55,424 bases of DNA from Flavobacteriaceae bacterium (GTDB taxonomy: Bacteria; Bacteroidota; Bacteroidia; Flavobacteriales; Flavobacteriaceae), in contig CANBOV010000006.1 in the NCBI GenBank assembly GCA_947371275.1, positions 1 to 55,424 of the forward strand, written 5' to 3'. The position numbers and the translations under genes were made by a program. Below the pieces are notes generated by a model. The model saw only the letters and a list, made by a program, of their open reading frames with translations. It had not been told where the DNA came from and did no database searches. Below, piece after piece: positions 9,463 through 20,420 of this stretch (positions are counted from its first letter, which is position 1; each line of letters opens with the position of its first letter).

Positions 9463-9595
9463 ATAAATTAGTTCATTTTGGAATTTGATTATAACATACA
9501 AAAATTTAGAAGTTTGTAATCACCTAAAATTTCAAATTACCAAATTTCCAAATCTTCAAATTAAATACTATTTTAGCAAATCTTATAAGTACCCC

Positions 9596-10453
9596 ATGAT
9601 TTCAGAACAACAGTTTCAAACAGAGCTGGATATAATTATTCAAAATGGTATCCGCGAAGACATTGGTCCTGGCGATTACAGTTCATTGGCCTGTATTCCA
9701 AATACGGCAACTGGAAAAGCCAAACTTTTAGTTAAAGACAAAGGCATAATAGCTGGTGTTGCTTTTGCCAAAATGATAGTAGAAAAGGTAGATCCTTCGT
9801 TGAAAATGGAGATCTTCATCGATGATGGAGCCAAGGTTCAGTATGGAGATATTGCATTTCACCTCTATGGAAGCTCGCAATCCATTTTAAAAGCAGAACG
9901 CCTTTTACTGAATTCCATGCAACGTATGTCGGCCATTGCGACCAAAACTAATCAGTATGTCAAACTTTTAGAAGGTACAAAAACCCAAATATTAGATACC
10001 CGTAAAACCACACCAGGTTTTAGAGCTTGCGAAAAATGGGCAGTTAAAATAGGAGGGGGGGCTAACCACAGGTTTGCACTCTATGACATGATCATGCTCA
10101 AAGACAATCATAACGATTTTGCAGGGGGTATCACAGAAGCAATAACCAAAACAAAACAGTACTTGCAACAGCACAACCTCGATTTGAAAATCATAGTAGA
10201 AGCAAGAAACCTGCATGAGGTGGAAGAAATAATACAAAATGAAGGGATAAACCGTATCCTTTTAGACAACTTTAATTATGAGGACACTCAAACGGCTGTC
10301 GCCTTAATTGGGGATATTTGCCAAACAGAATCTTCTGGGAATATAAATGAAAATACCATCCGGCAGTATGCTGAATGTGGAGTTGATTTTATTTCTTCTG
10401 GGGCATTAACACATTCTGTTTATAATATGGATTTAAGTTTAAAAGCTTTTTAA
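9596..10453 (+). CDS. nadC: Nicotinate-nucleotide pyrophosphorylase (quinolinate phosphoribosyltransferase)
   Basis: It converts quinolinate and PRPP to nicotinate mononucleotide in de novo NAD synthesis. The ATG at 9596 gives MISEQQFQTELDIIIQ, matching the family start; the upstream in-frame extension is AT-rich low-complexity sequence. The 285-residue protein contains REDIGPGDYSS, AERLLLNSMQRMSAIAT, DTRKTTPGFR with substrate-binding residues, GGGANHRFALYDMIMLKDNH and SSGALTHS. It leads a same-strand run with the YihY, DUF2147 and priA genes, all closely spaced. Confidence 0.95.
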   Translation: MISEQQFQTELDIIIQNGIREDIGPGDYSSLACIPNTATGKAKLLVKDKGIIAGVAFAKMIVEKVDPSLKMEIFIDDGAKVQYGDIAFHLYGSSQSILKAERLLLNSMQRMSAIATKTNQYVKLLEGTKTQILDTRKTTPGFRACEKWAVKIGGGANHRFALYDMIMLKDNHNDFAGGITEAITKTKQYLQQHNLDLKIIVEARNLHEVEEIIQNEGINRILLDNFNYEDTQTAVALIGDICQTESSGNINENTIRQYAECGVDFISSGALTHSVYNMDLSLKAF

Positions 10454-10463
10454 CAGTTACCCT

Positions 10464-11408
10464 ATGAAAACAGAAAAAGAAGGTATCATTAGCCGGCTTC
10501 CCGTCATTAAACAAATCATTTTTTTGCTCAAAAGAATAAAATTGCCTTGGCTACACGGATTATCATTCTACGAATTACTCGATTTGTATTTTGTCGGAAT
10601 CGTTGAAGGGGCAATTTCTTATAGAGCTGCAGCCATTGCCTGGAGTTTCTTTATGGCGCTGTTTCCTTTTATGCTATTCATTTTAAATCTAATTCCATAC
10701 ATACCCATCAAAGGTTTTCAAGCTGATTTTTTAGGGTTTGTCCAACAAAGTGTTCCGCCAACTACCTATGATGCAATCTATAAGATTATCAATGACATCC
10801 TGCACAACAGTCACAGTGGCTTACTATCTACCGGATTCTTAATGGCGATTTTATTAATGACCAACGGGGTAAATGCGATACTTGGCGGCTTTGAAAGTTC
10901 GCTTCACGTACACACTAATTTAAAAAGAAAATTCTTCCGGCAGTATTTTGTGGCGTTAGCATTGTCCATATTACTTTCTTTATTGCTTCTAATTACGGTG
11001 TCTGCAATCTTAATCTTTGAGGTAATCATACAAAAAACCAAAATTCAAGACGTACTCTCCGATAATATTCCGCTCATCGAAATGGGTCGATATATCTTTG
11101 TCATTCTAATGATTTTAATGTCTACTTCACTATTGTTTCGATTCGGAATCCGAAATGAAAAAAATAGAGCTTTCATATCAATAGGTTCTGTTTTCACCAC
11201 CATTCTAATCATTATTTCATCTTATTTTTTCGGAATTTGGGTGGTTAAGTTTTCAAAGTATAACGAATTATACGGCTCCATAGGGACTTTATTAGTGGTT
11301 ATGTTCTACATTTGGATCAACTGTATGGTTTTACTTTTAGGCTTTGATTTAAACGCTTCTATCAATCATATCAAACGTGAAAAGCGTAAAGAACTAGAAT
11401 TATCATGA
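10464..11408 (+). CDS. YihY/virulence factor BrkB family inner-membrane protein
   Basis: A 314-residue polytopic inner-membrane protein of unknown biochemical role. Several hydrophobic segments are visible, for example residues of about 50-75, 125-145, 155-185, 205-220, 235-260 and 275-295. Family phrases include SYRAAAIAWSFFMALFPF and GSIGTLLVVMFYIWINCMVLLLG. The family was once called RNase BN, which is now considered a misassignment. It starts 10 nt after nadC and its stop overlaps the next start by 4 nt, so it is cotranscribed. Confidence 0.85.
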   Translation: MKTEKEGIISRLPVIKQIIFLLKRIKLPWLHGLSFYELLDLYFVGIVEGAISYRAAAIAWSFFMALFPFMLFILNLIPYIPIKGFQADFLGFVQQSVPPTTYDAIYKIINDILHNSHSGLLSTGFLMAILLMTNGVNAILGGFESSLHVHTNLKRKFFRQYFVALALSILLSLLLLITVSAILIFEVIIQKTKIQDVLSDNIPLIEMGRYIFVILMILMSTSLLFRFGIRNEKNRAFISIGSVFTTILIIISSYFFGIWVVKFSKYNELYGSIGTLLVVMFYIWINCMVLLLGFDLNASINHIKREKRKELELS

Positions 11409-11827
11409 AACTAAAAATGCTCTTTATTGTTTTGTTTGTTAGCCAACTCTGTCATTCGCAATCCATACTTGGAAAGTGGACGACTGTTGACGATGAAACG
11501 GGTAAAGAAAAAGGTATTGTAGAGATATTTGAACACAAAGGAAAAGTTTACGGTAGAATCATTGAAATCTTCGAACAAGAAAAAAGACACTTTAAATGTG
11601 AAAAATGCGAAGGGGAAGATAAAAACAAACCCATACTCGGACTAGTAATCATTAAAGGGCTATCCAGAAAAGGAGACGTGTATGAAGGAGGTAAAATAAC
11701 CGACCCAAAAAACGGAAAAAGCTACCACTGCAAAATAACATTGCAAGGTAAAGACAAACTAGTCGTCCGAGGATACATTGGAATACCGCTTATAGGGAGA
11801 TCACAAACATGGATTCGATTAAAATAG
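11405..11827 (+). CDS. Secreted DUF2147 family protein
   Basis: A 140-residue exported protein. Residues 1-18 are a signal peptide. The mature part begins ILGKWTTVDDETGKEKGIVEI, as in DUF2147, a small beta-rich family often taken to bind small ligands. A CEKCEGEDKNKP segment contributes two cysteines and the C-terminus has GYIGIPLIGRSQTWIR. The ATG overlaps the stop of the YihY gene by 4 nt, and priA starts 9 nt after it. Its function is unknown. Confidence 0.8.
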   Translation: MKLKMLFIVLFVSQLCHSQSILGKWTTVDDETGKEKGIVEIFEHKGKVYGRIIEIFEQEKRHFKCEKCEGEDKNKPILGLVIIKGLSRKGDVYEGGKITDPKNGKSYHCKITLQGKDKLVVRGYIGIPLIGRSQTWIRLK

Positions 11828-11836
11828 TCTAGACTA

Positions 11837-14293
11837 ATGAACTATTTCATTGAAGTTATTATTCCGCTCTCTCTGCCTAAAACTTTTACCTATAAAGTTT
11901 CAGCTAACGAGTTTACATTTCTAAAAAAAGGAATGAGAGTTGCTGTACCATTTGGTAAAAACAAAATATATACCGCGCTAGTAATTGATTTACATCAAAA
12001 TGAACCCACTCTATATGAAGCGAAAGATATTGACCAAATAATAGATGAAACGCCTATAGTCAATGAATTCCAAATCAATCTCTGGTTTTGGATAGCCAAT
12101 TATTACATGTGCACTATAGGGGATGTGTTTCGGGGAGCATTACCGTCTGCTTTATTATTAGAAAGCGAAACGATGATCTCCATTCAGAGCCAAACGCTAG
12201 TAAATGATGCCGAATTATCGGACGAGGAGTTTTTGATTTACGAAGCCTTACAACACCAGTCTACTTTAAAGGTTCAAAATATAATTGATATCTTAAACAA
12301 AAAGACGGTTTTGCCTGTCATTCAAAAACTATTGAAAAGAAACATTATTTCATTACAAGAAGAAATTCAAGAAGTTTACAAACCCAAAGTTACGCGCTAC
12401 ATCAGGTTACATAAAACCTACGAAGAAGAAGCAAACTTAATTGAGCTTTTGGATAATTTCAATAAAAATGCCAACAAACAAAAGGATTTAGTTCTGCAGT
12501 TTTTTCAATTACAAGCCCAGCTAAAAAAACCCATATCCTTAAAAGAATTAACTGAAACCACCAAAACTTCAAGCGCTATCGTAAAAGCTTTAATAGAAAA
12601 ACAGGTGTTTGAAGCGTATTACTTGAAAGAAGACCGAATTAATTTTGAAAAGAATAAAACAAATAAAGCACTAGAATTGAGTCTGGCACAACAGCTAGCT
12701 TTTGATTCCGTGGAAGCAGTTTTGACTGCCAAAGAAGTTTGCCTCTTACAAGGAGTTACGTCTAGCGGTAAAACAGAAATCTATACCCGTCTTATTGAAC
12801 AATACCTCGCCGCAGAAAAACAAGTATTGTATTTGTTACCCGAAATTGCTTTAACTACTCAGTTAGTGTCCCGCCTTACGCAATATTTCGGAAATAAAGT
12901 GGCTGTTTTTCATTCTAAATACAGCAATAACGAAAGAGTAGAAGTGTGGCAACAAGTACTGCAAAATTCAGATAAAGCACAAATTGTTATTGGAGCTCGT
13001 TCGTCCTTGTTTCTGCCTTTTTCCAATCTTGGTTTAATTATCGTGGACGAAGAACATGAACAGACTTTTAAACAACAAGATCCCGCACCACGCTATCATG
13101 CAAGAGATTCTGCAATTGTATTAGCACAAGCACATGGAGCCAAAGTTGTATTAGGCTCCGCTACTCCAAGCATAGAATCTTATTACAATGCTACAATTGG
13201 TAAGTTTGGATTAGTATCCTTAAAAGAACGATTCGGCAAAGTACCAATGCCCGATATTGAATTAGTAGATTTGAAAGAAGCCTATTTCAAAAAGAAGATG
13301 AAAGGCCATTTTAGTACTACTTTAATAGAGCACATCAACGAAGCTTTTTCCAATGGGGAACAAGTTATATTATTCCAAAACCGACGAGGCTTTTCACCGG
13401 TCTTGGAATGCATGACCTGCGGACATGTACCACAGTGCCCACAATGTGACGTTAGTCTAACCTATCACAAATATAAAAATCAATTGCGCTGCCATTATTG
13501 CGGCTATAGTATGGCCAAGCCGTCTAATTGTCATAGTTGCTCTAGTGTTGATCTAGAAACCAAAGGATTCGGAACCGAACAGATCGAATTGGAATTAGCT
13601 TCCTTATTCCCCAATAAGAACATCAAACGTATGGACCAAGATACTACGCGTGGTAAATACAGTTTTGATAAAATAATTAATGGTTTTAAGAATAGAGAAA
13701 TAGACGTACTTGTAGGAACTCAAATGTTAGCCAAAGGATTGGATTTTGACAATGTATCCTTAGTGGGCATATTGAATGCCGATAATATGTTATATCACCC
13801 CGATTTCAGAGCGTTTGAAAGAAGTTATCAAATGATGACGCAAGTCTCAGGCAGGGCCGGTCGTTCAGAAAAACGGGGTAAAGTAATCATTCAAACCTAT
13901 AATCCACTGCATAATATTATTCAACAAGTGACTAATAATGATTATGAAGGAATGTTTAAAGAACAGTTGTACGAAAGAAAAATATATTATTACCCTCCTT
14001 TTTATAGGCTAATAAAACTTACCTTGAAACATAGAGACTTTGAAAAACTAAAAGAAGGCTCAGTGTGGTTGTATCAAGTGTTACAGCAAAACTTATCAAT
14101 TCCTGTTCTAGGTCCAGAAGAACCCGTAATCAGCAGAATTCGTAATGAATATATAAGAACCATAATGATTAAAATCCCAACAGAAACGGGATTACAAAGC
14201 ACAAAAAAAACTATCCAGAAAATACTGAATAGTTTTGATGTTGTTATACAATTCAGATCCATTAAGGTATCTGTAAACGTAGATTTTTATTAA
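11837..14293 (+). CDS. priA: Primosomal protein N' (replication restart helicase PriA)
   Basis: It recognises abandoned replication forks and reloads the replisome. The 818-residue protein has an N-terminal DNA-binding domain (about residues 1-110), Walker A GVTSSGKT near residue 305, the DEEH box near 400, SATPS, and a zinc region with eight cysteines at about 524-562 (CMTCGHVPQCPQCD and CHYCGY...CHSC). Helicase motifs V and VI follow (GTQMLAKGLDFDNV, QVSGRAGR). Length is typical for Bacteroidetes. Its stop codon overlaps that of the convergent LytTR gene by 4 nt. Confidence 0.96.
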   Translation: MNYFIEVIIPLSLPKTFTYKVSANEFTFLKKGMRVAVPFGKNKIYTALVIDLHQNEPTLYEAKDIDQIIDETPIVNEFQINLWFWIANYYMCTIGDVFRGALPSALLLESETMISIQSQTLVNDAELSDEEFLIYEALQHQSTLKVQNIIDILNKKTVLPVIQKLLKRNIISLQEEIQEVYKPKVTRYIRLHKTYEEEANLIELLDNFNKNANKQKDLVLQFFQLQAQLKKPISLKELTETTKTSSAIVKALIEKQVFEAYYLKEDRINFEKNKTNKALELSLAQQLAFDSVEAVLTAKEVCLLQGVTSSGKTEIYTRLIEQYLAAEKQVLYLLPEIALTTQLVSRLTQYFGNKVAVFHSKYSNNERVEVWQQVLQNSDKAQIVIGARSSLFLPFSNLGLIIVDEEHEQTFKQQDPAPRYHARDSAIVLAQAHGAKVVLGSATPSIESYYNATIGKFGLVSLKERFGKVPMPDIELVDLKEAYFKKKMKGHFSTTLIEHINEAFSNGEQVILFQNRRGFSPVLECMTCGHVPQCPQCDVSLTYHKYKNQLRCHYCGYSMAKPSNCHSCSSVDLETKGFGTEQIELELASLFPNKNIKRMDQDTTRGKYSFDKIINGFKNREIDVLVGTQMLAKGLDFDNVSLVGILNADNMLYHPDFRAFERSYQMMTQVSGRAGRSEKRGKVIIQTYNPLHNIIQQVTNNDYEGMFKEQLYERKIYYYPPFYRLIKLTLKHRDFEKLKEGSVWLYQVLQQNLSIPVLGPEEPVISRIRNEYIRTIMIKIPTETGLQSTKKTIQKILNSFDVVIQFRSIKVSVNVDFY

Positions 14294-14985
14294 GCTATAG
14301 CTAAAGCTTTAATTAAATCTTCTTTTTTATTGCGACTAAGAGGTATTTTAGTAACTCCTATTTCGGCAAACTTACTATTGAAGCGCTCAACTTTATCAAT
14401 ATTAATGATATAAGATTTATGAACTCTGATAAATTTATCTTTTGATAAATCTTTTTCGAATGACTTCATTGTAGAAAGAACCAGATTACTATCTTCTTCA
14501 GTAACTACTTTTACATAATCACCATAGGCTTCAATCCACTTAATCTTATTAGTGTAAACTTTAAGTTTTTTAAGATTACTTTTAATAAAGATGTGTTCAC
14601 CTTCTTCTTCTTGATTTTCTTTCTTAAGCATATGGAAATCCATAGCTCTTCTCACAGAAGCATTAAAACGATCAAGAGCTATCGGTTTCTGTAGGTAGTC
14701 CGTAGCATCATAATCAAATGCCTTCATGGCATACTCCGCTTTTGACGTGATAAAAATAATTTGGGGTTTTACTTTTAATCCGTCAAGAAAATCAAATCCA
14801 CTGATGACTGGCATTTCAATATCAAGAAATATTAAATCAACAGTGTGAACCGACATGCAATTTTTTGCTTCAATTGCATTTGAAAAATCACCAACTAAAT
14901 GTAGATTGGGGTGATTATTTACTAACTTTGCGATGATCATCCTTTGGATGGAGCTATCATCGACAACGACACAATTTAGTTTCAT
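14290..14985 (-). CDS. LytTR-family response regulator (orphan)
   Basis: A two-component DNA-binding regulator. Residues 1-120 form a receiver domain with VVVDD at the start, phosphoacceptor Asp55 in FLDIEMP, and the conserved Lys in DYLQKPI. Residues of about 135-230 form a LytTR domain (HIFIKSNLKKLKVY, WIEAYGDYVKV, FIRVHKSYIIN, IPLSRNKKEDLI). LytTR regulators normally pair with LytS/YehU-type kinases, but no such kinase lies nearby, so the partner must be elsewhere. Targets cannot be told from the sequence. Confidence 0.92.
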   Translation of the reverse strand: MKLNCVVVDDSSIQRMIIAKLVNNHPNLHLVGDFSNAIEAKNCMSVHTVDLIFLDIEMPVISGFDFLDGLKVKPQIIFITSKAEYAMKAFDYDATDYLQKPIALDRFNASVRRAMDFHMLKKENQEEEGEHIFIKSNLKKLKVYTNKIKWIEAYGDYVKVVTEEDSNLVLSTMKSFEKDLSKDKFIRVHKSYIINIDKVERFNSKFAEIGVTKIPLSRNKKEDLIKALAIA

Positions 14986-15112
14986 AACTTTACTTTTATA
15001 GATTTGGAGTTGTAAAAATAGATAGTTTTTTTTAAACCACCTAACATTTTATCGATTTTTTTTGCTTTTAAACGGTATTTTGTACTTTTAGACGATTTAT
15101 TACACTTCTCCA

Positions 15113-15142
15113 TTGTTTATTAAAAAGGAATTCTTATTTTTG
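15113..15142 (+). promoter_or_regulatory. Promoter of the rpsF-rpsR-rplI operon
   Basis: TTG (15113-15115), a 19-nt spacer and TATTTTTG (15135-15142) form a textbook Bacteroidetes promoter, about 30 nt before the rpsF ATG. Confidence 0.75.
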
Positions 15143-15172
15143 CGCCCAATTAAAAATTTTAATTATATTATT

Positions 15173-15514
15173 ATGAATCATTACGAAACTGTTTTCATCT
15201 TAAATCCCGTTTTATCTGAAGTTCAGGTAAAGGAAACAGTAAGCAAATTTGAAGATTTTCTTACGTCAAAAGGAGCAGAGATGGTATCTAAAGAGGATTG
15301 GGGCTTAAAAAAATTAGCTTACGAAATCCAAAACAAGAAAAGTGGTTTTTACCACTTATTCGAATTCAAAGTATCAGGAGAAGCTCTTATTGCTTTTGAA
15401 ACTGAATTTAGACGTGACGAAAGAGTTATGCGTTTCTTAACTGTAAGTTTAGACAAACACGCAATCTCTTGGGCAGAAAGAAGAAGAACTAAATTAAAAG
15501 CAGCTAAAGCGTAA
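15173..15514 (+). CDS. rpsF: 30S ribosomal protein S6
   Basis: It binds 16S rRNA together with S18 in the small-subunit platform. The ATG at 15173 is preferred over an upstream in-frame TTG because the family begins [12 protein letters not shown] and because that TTG lies in the promoter. The 113-residue protein has [20 protein letters not shown] and the [13 protein letters not shown] segment typical of S6. It heads the three-gene ribosomal operon. Confidence 0.96.
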   Translation: MNHYETVFILNPVLSEVQVKETVSKFEDFLTSKGAEMVSKEDWGLKKLAYEIQNKKSGFYHLFEFKVSGEALIAFETEFRRDERVMRFLTVSLDKHAISWAERRRTKLKAAKA

Positions 15515-15519
15515 TTATT

Positions 15520-15816
15520 ATGGCAACTCTACAACAATCCGCTTCAGGAAAAAAGGACGGAGATATCAGATATCTTACTCCATTAAACATTGAAACCAAC
15601 AAAACAAAAAAATATTGTCGTTTCAAAAAATCAGGTATTAAATACGTAGACTATAAAGATCCTGACTTCTTATTGAAATTCGTAAATGAGCAAGGTAAAA
15701 TTTTACCACGTCGTTTAACGGGAACTTCATTGAAGTACCAAAGAAAAGTGTCAGTAGCTGTAAAAAGAGCTCGTCATTTAGCTTTAATGCCATACGTGGC
15801 CGATTTATTAAAATAA
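15520..15816 (+). CDS. rpsR: 30S ribosomal protein S18
   Basis: The 98-residue basic protein partners with S6 on 16S rRNA. Family residues are [21 protein letters not shown] (split here across residues 17-37), [29 protein letters not shown] and [14 protein letters not shown] single cysteine (YCRFKK) remains of the zinc-type S18 motif. It begins 5 nt after rpsF. Confidence 0.96.
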   Translation: MATLQQSASGKKDGDIRYLTPLNIETNKTKKYCRFKKSGIKYVDYKDPDFLLKFVNEQGKILPRRLTGTSLKYQRKVSVAVKRARHLALMPYVADLLK

Positions 15817-15828
15817 TATAAACATACA

Positions 15829-15881
15829 GTTGTTGGTTTCTCGTTCAACGGAACCTAACTTCTATAATAAAGGACAACAAC
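15829..15881 (+). promoter_or_regulatory. Inverted repeat between rpsR and rplI
   Basis: GTTGTTG at 15829-15835 is complementary to CAACAAC at 15875-15881, whose last base abuts the rplI ATG at 15882. Folding would bring the rplI start next to a stem, which might tune L9 translation. No protein-binding motif is recognised. Confidence 0.3.
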
Positions 15882-16322
15882 ATGGAATTGATCTTAAAAC
15901 AAGACGTTCAGAATTTAGGATTTAAAGACGATGTAGTAACAGTTAAAAACGGTTATGGTCGTAATTATTTAATCCCACAAGGATTTGCTGCATTAGCAAC
16001 ACCTTCTGCTAAAAAAGTTTTAGCTGAAAATTTGAAACAAAGAGCTTATAAAGAAGCTAAAATTGTTGACGACGCTAAAAAATTAGCTGAAGCAATAAAA
16101 GCTTTAGAGATTAAAATTACTGCAAAAGCAGGTGGTGAGAAATTATTTGGTTCTATCACAAACATTGATATAGCTGCTGCATTGGAAGCTGCTGGACAAC
16201 CTATCGATAGAAAATTCATTACAAGTGGTGTAGTTAAACGTACTGGCAAATATACTGCCTCTGTAAGATTACACAGAGAAGTTATTGTTGAATTAGCATA
16301 CGAAATTGTAGCTGAGAAATAA
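15882..16322 (+). CDS. rplI: 50S ribosomal protein L9
   Basis: The 146-residue protein binds 23S rRNA near the L1 stalk base. The N-terminal signature (LILKQDVQNLGFKDDVVTVKNGYGRNYLIPQG, residues 3-34) is diagnostic. A long connecting helix follows (residues of about 40-75) and then the C-terminal domain with GGEKLFGSIT and VRLHREVIVEL. It is the last gene of the operon, followed by a strong terminator at 16345. Confidence 0.96.
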   Translation: MELILKQDVQNLGFKDDVVTVKNGYGRNYLIPQGFAALATPSAKKVLAENLKQRAYKEAKIVDDAKKLAEAIKALEIKITAKAGGEKLFGSITNIDIAAALEAAGQPIDRKFITSGVVKRTGKYTASVRLHREVIVELAYEIVAEK

Positions 16323-16344
16323 TAGTTCAACATACAATACTTAG

Positions 16345-16373
16345 AGTCCCGATGAAAATCGGGACTTTTTTTT
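16345..16373 (+). terminator. Rho-independent terminator of the ribosomal operon
   Basis: A 9-bp stem AGTCCCGAT/ATCGGGACT closed by a GAAA tetraloop, then eight T. Confidence 0.92.
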
Positions 16374-16389
16374 AACCTTTTTTAAAAGA

Positions 16390-16863
16390 ATGAAGTACAA
16401 AAGATTAACCAAAGAACAATTTGAAGAATTGCATCAAGAATTTAGTAATTTCTTAGCCACTCAATCCATAGATAAATCAGAATGGGATACCATTAAATTA
16501 AACAATCCTGAAGTTGCTGAACAAGAATTAGATGTGTTCTCAGATATCGTATGGGAAGGCGTATTAACCAAAGCCCAATACCTTGAACATTTTTCAAAAA
16601 ACCATATCTTTTTATTTCATTGCCAAGAGAAGGTAATCCAATCAATTGTACTAAAAGCTTTAGATACTCAGGTCGACTTTATGCAAAAAGATGGACTTCA
16701 ATGGTTAAGCGATAATGTTTTTACGGATACCGTGGAAATACATCTTGGTAAAAAAGAATATGAAAAGGAACGAAACTTGGCCATATTTGATTTGATTACA
16801 CAAGGAGCAATCTTAAGCGACGGTCAATTATACCTTCAAATCAATGGAATAATTCAATCCTAA
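16390..16863 (+). CDS. Conserved Bacteroidetes protein, probably DUF6495
   Basis: A 157-residue soluble acidic protein with no signal peptide or membrane segment. It starts MKYKRLTKEQFEELHQEFSN and contains an FLATQSIDKSEW segment and a LWLSD-like DGLQWLSDNVFTDTV stretch, which I associate with the flavobacterial DUF6495 family from memory. It has no recognisable catalytic motif. It follows the ribosomal terminator and precedes ligA by 75 nt on the same strand. Function unknown. Confidence 0.55.
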   Translation: MKYKRLTKEQFEELHQEFSNFLATQSIDKSEWDTIKLNNPEVAEQELDVFSDIVWEGVLTKAQYLEHFSKNHIFLFHCQEKVIQSIVLKALDTQVDFMQKDGLQWLSDNVFTDTVEIHLGKKEYEKERNLAIFDLITQGAILSDGQLYLQINGIIQS

Positions 16864-16920
16864 ATTTTCTTCAATATCATAAAATTATTGGCTATTTTAG
16901 TGCGCATATTTTGCAACTAG

Positions 16921-18942
<2,022 letters not shown>

Positions 18943-18996
18943 GTAACGCATTATTAAAATTATTCTCTTACTTTTAATTTATAAAGAGAATTAATA

Positions 18997-19719
18997 ATGA
19001 ACTTATACATAATTAATTGGAGGAAAAATATATATGCAACAGTTCTACTGGCATTATTTTTTTTCGTTTCATTTATTGAAATTTATGGCGAATATATTGG
19101 AGATAAAAACCTAATTTGGATTTCCAAACCGCTTATTATCCCTTTTTTAACAGCCTATTATTTAAAACGCTCAATAAAAATTAATAAGCCTTTCCTTATA
19201 TCCTTATTTTTCAGTTGGATTGCAAATGTACTTTTTATCCAAAACACCATTGACTTCATTATTTACGGAGTTATATTTTTCATCCTATATAGAATAATAG
19301 TAATCTATACAATCGTTAGCAAAGTAAAGATGCCTAGTATTATACCTTTAATTATCGGTTGTATTCCTTTTGCATTTATCTACATCTCAGTAACCCTATT
19401 TACTTATACTACTGTCGGGGAGAGTGTATATCTTTTTCTGTCTCAAGGTGTCTTTACTATATTTTTAGGAGGCTTTAGTGTAGGAAACTATATATTACAC
19501 TCAAGCAAACAAAATGCCTTATTACTTTTAAGTACTTTGTTTATGACTTTTACACAGTTTTTGTTTTTATTAAAATTCTTTTTTGATGCAGTAAATTTGC
19601 TACAATCAATAGCCATGGTGCTTTTTATTTTAGGACAGTTATTGTTAACTAAATATATTTTTCATACTGAAAAACATAAACAAAAAATAGATCTAATAAA
19701 GAATCTTAAAATATCTTAA
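18997..19719 (+). CDS. Polytopic membrane protein, divergent YhhN/TMEM86-like (copy 1)
   Basis: A 240-residue protein with about seven to eight hydrophobic segments covering nearly its whole length. EIYGEYI...ISKPLIIPFL resembles the KPL motif of the YhhN (lysoplasmalogenase) family. Where YhhN proteins usually have a Ser...Gly-Asp motif, this one reads SWIANVLF, so the acidic residue is missing. It is clearly paralogous to the next gene (shared EYxEYI, NxLFIxNT and RIIVIY). The enzymatic role is therefore doubtful and the family call rests on weak similarity. Confidence 0.5.
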   Translation: MNLYIINWRKNIYATVLLALFFFVSFIEIYGEYIGDKNLIWISKPLIIPFLTAYYLKRSIKINKPFLISLFFSWIANVLFIQNTIDFIIYGVIFFILYRIIVIYTIVSKVKMPSIIPLIIGCIPFAFIYISVTLFTYTTVGESVYLFLSQGVFTIFLGGFSVGNYILHSSKQNALLLLSTLFMTFTQFLFLLKFFFDAVNLLQSIAMVLFILGQLLLTKYIFHTEKHKQKIDLIKNLKIS

Positions 19720-19739
19720 CAGCTAGTATTAAATAGAAA

Positions 19740-20420
19740 ATGCAAAACATAAAGAGCATAGTAACATCACTAACTATTTGTTATTTCTTAATAGCCTTAC
19801 TAGAGGTGTATTCAGAATATATTAGTTACAAACCCATTATCTTTATCTTCAAACCTTTATTGACTATACTGTTATTTATAATGTATTTTTTTAATAGTGA
19901 GAAAAGAAACCTATTGTTTTGTATAGTATTACTAACGTCATTGATAACCAATATCCTTTTTATTCCTAATACTCAAAACTATTTACTTTATGCTATAGTA
20001 ATATTTACAATTCATCGTATAATTGTCATCTATCTCATTTTAAAATTGCAAAAAATAAAAGATATTATCCCGGTAATCTTGGGAACTGCTCCTTTTATTT
20101 TAATATTTTTTTACTTATTTGTTGAAACTACAGATATACCAGAAAATAGTTTTTTAATACTGGTAATACAAAACATCTTAATATCTCTTTTTGCCGGACT
20201 ATCATTGTCATGCTATATAATGAATGACAACAAACAAAATTCGATTTTACTTATTAGTGCATTGCTTTTTGTAATGTTACAATTTACTGTTTTTATTGAA
20301 AAATATTATTTGACAAATGAATTCCAACACTTATTTAGACCTTTAGCAATGTCGCTTAATACTTTAGCTTTTTTCTCCTTTTACAAATATGTAACAATAG
20401 CTGAAATTAAACAACAATAA
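19740..20420 (+). CDS. Polytopic membrane protein, divergent YhhN/TMEM86-like (copy 2)
   Basis: A 226-residue paralogue of the preceding gene, 20 nt downstream on the same strand. It shares LLEVYSEYI, FIFKPLL, NILFIPNT, HRIIVIYLIL and the IIPVILGTAPF segment in the same order, and again lacks the Gly-Asp pair (SLITNILF). The very AT-rich, hydrophobic coding sequence suggests relaxed constraint. Its 3' end overlaps the convergent metallophosphatase gene by 14 nt. Confidence 0.5.
   Translation: MQNIKSIVTSLTICYFLIALLEVYSEYISYKPIIFIFKPLLTILLFIMYFFNSEKRNLLFCIVLLTSLITNILFIPNTQNYLLYAIVIFTIHRIIVIYLILKLQKIKDIIPVILGTAPFILIFFYLFVETTDIPENSFLILVIQNILISLFAGLSLSCYIMNDNKQNSILLISALLFVMLQFTVFIEKYYLTNEFQHLFRPLAMSLNTLAFFSFYKYVTIAEIKQQ

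Noticed and set aside
9480..9595. AT-rich stretch with several AAATTTCAAAT and CCAAATTTCC units before nadC
   Set aside because: It may be a worn relative of the TTTGGAATTT box on the other strand, but the match is too loose in such AT-rich DNA to annotate.
18997..20420. One membrane protein gene split by a frameshift
   Set aside because: The two products align with each other from end to end, so they are duplicates and not two parts of one protein.
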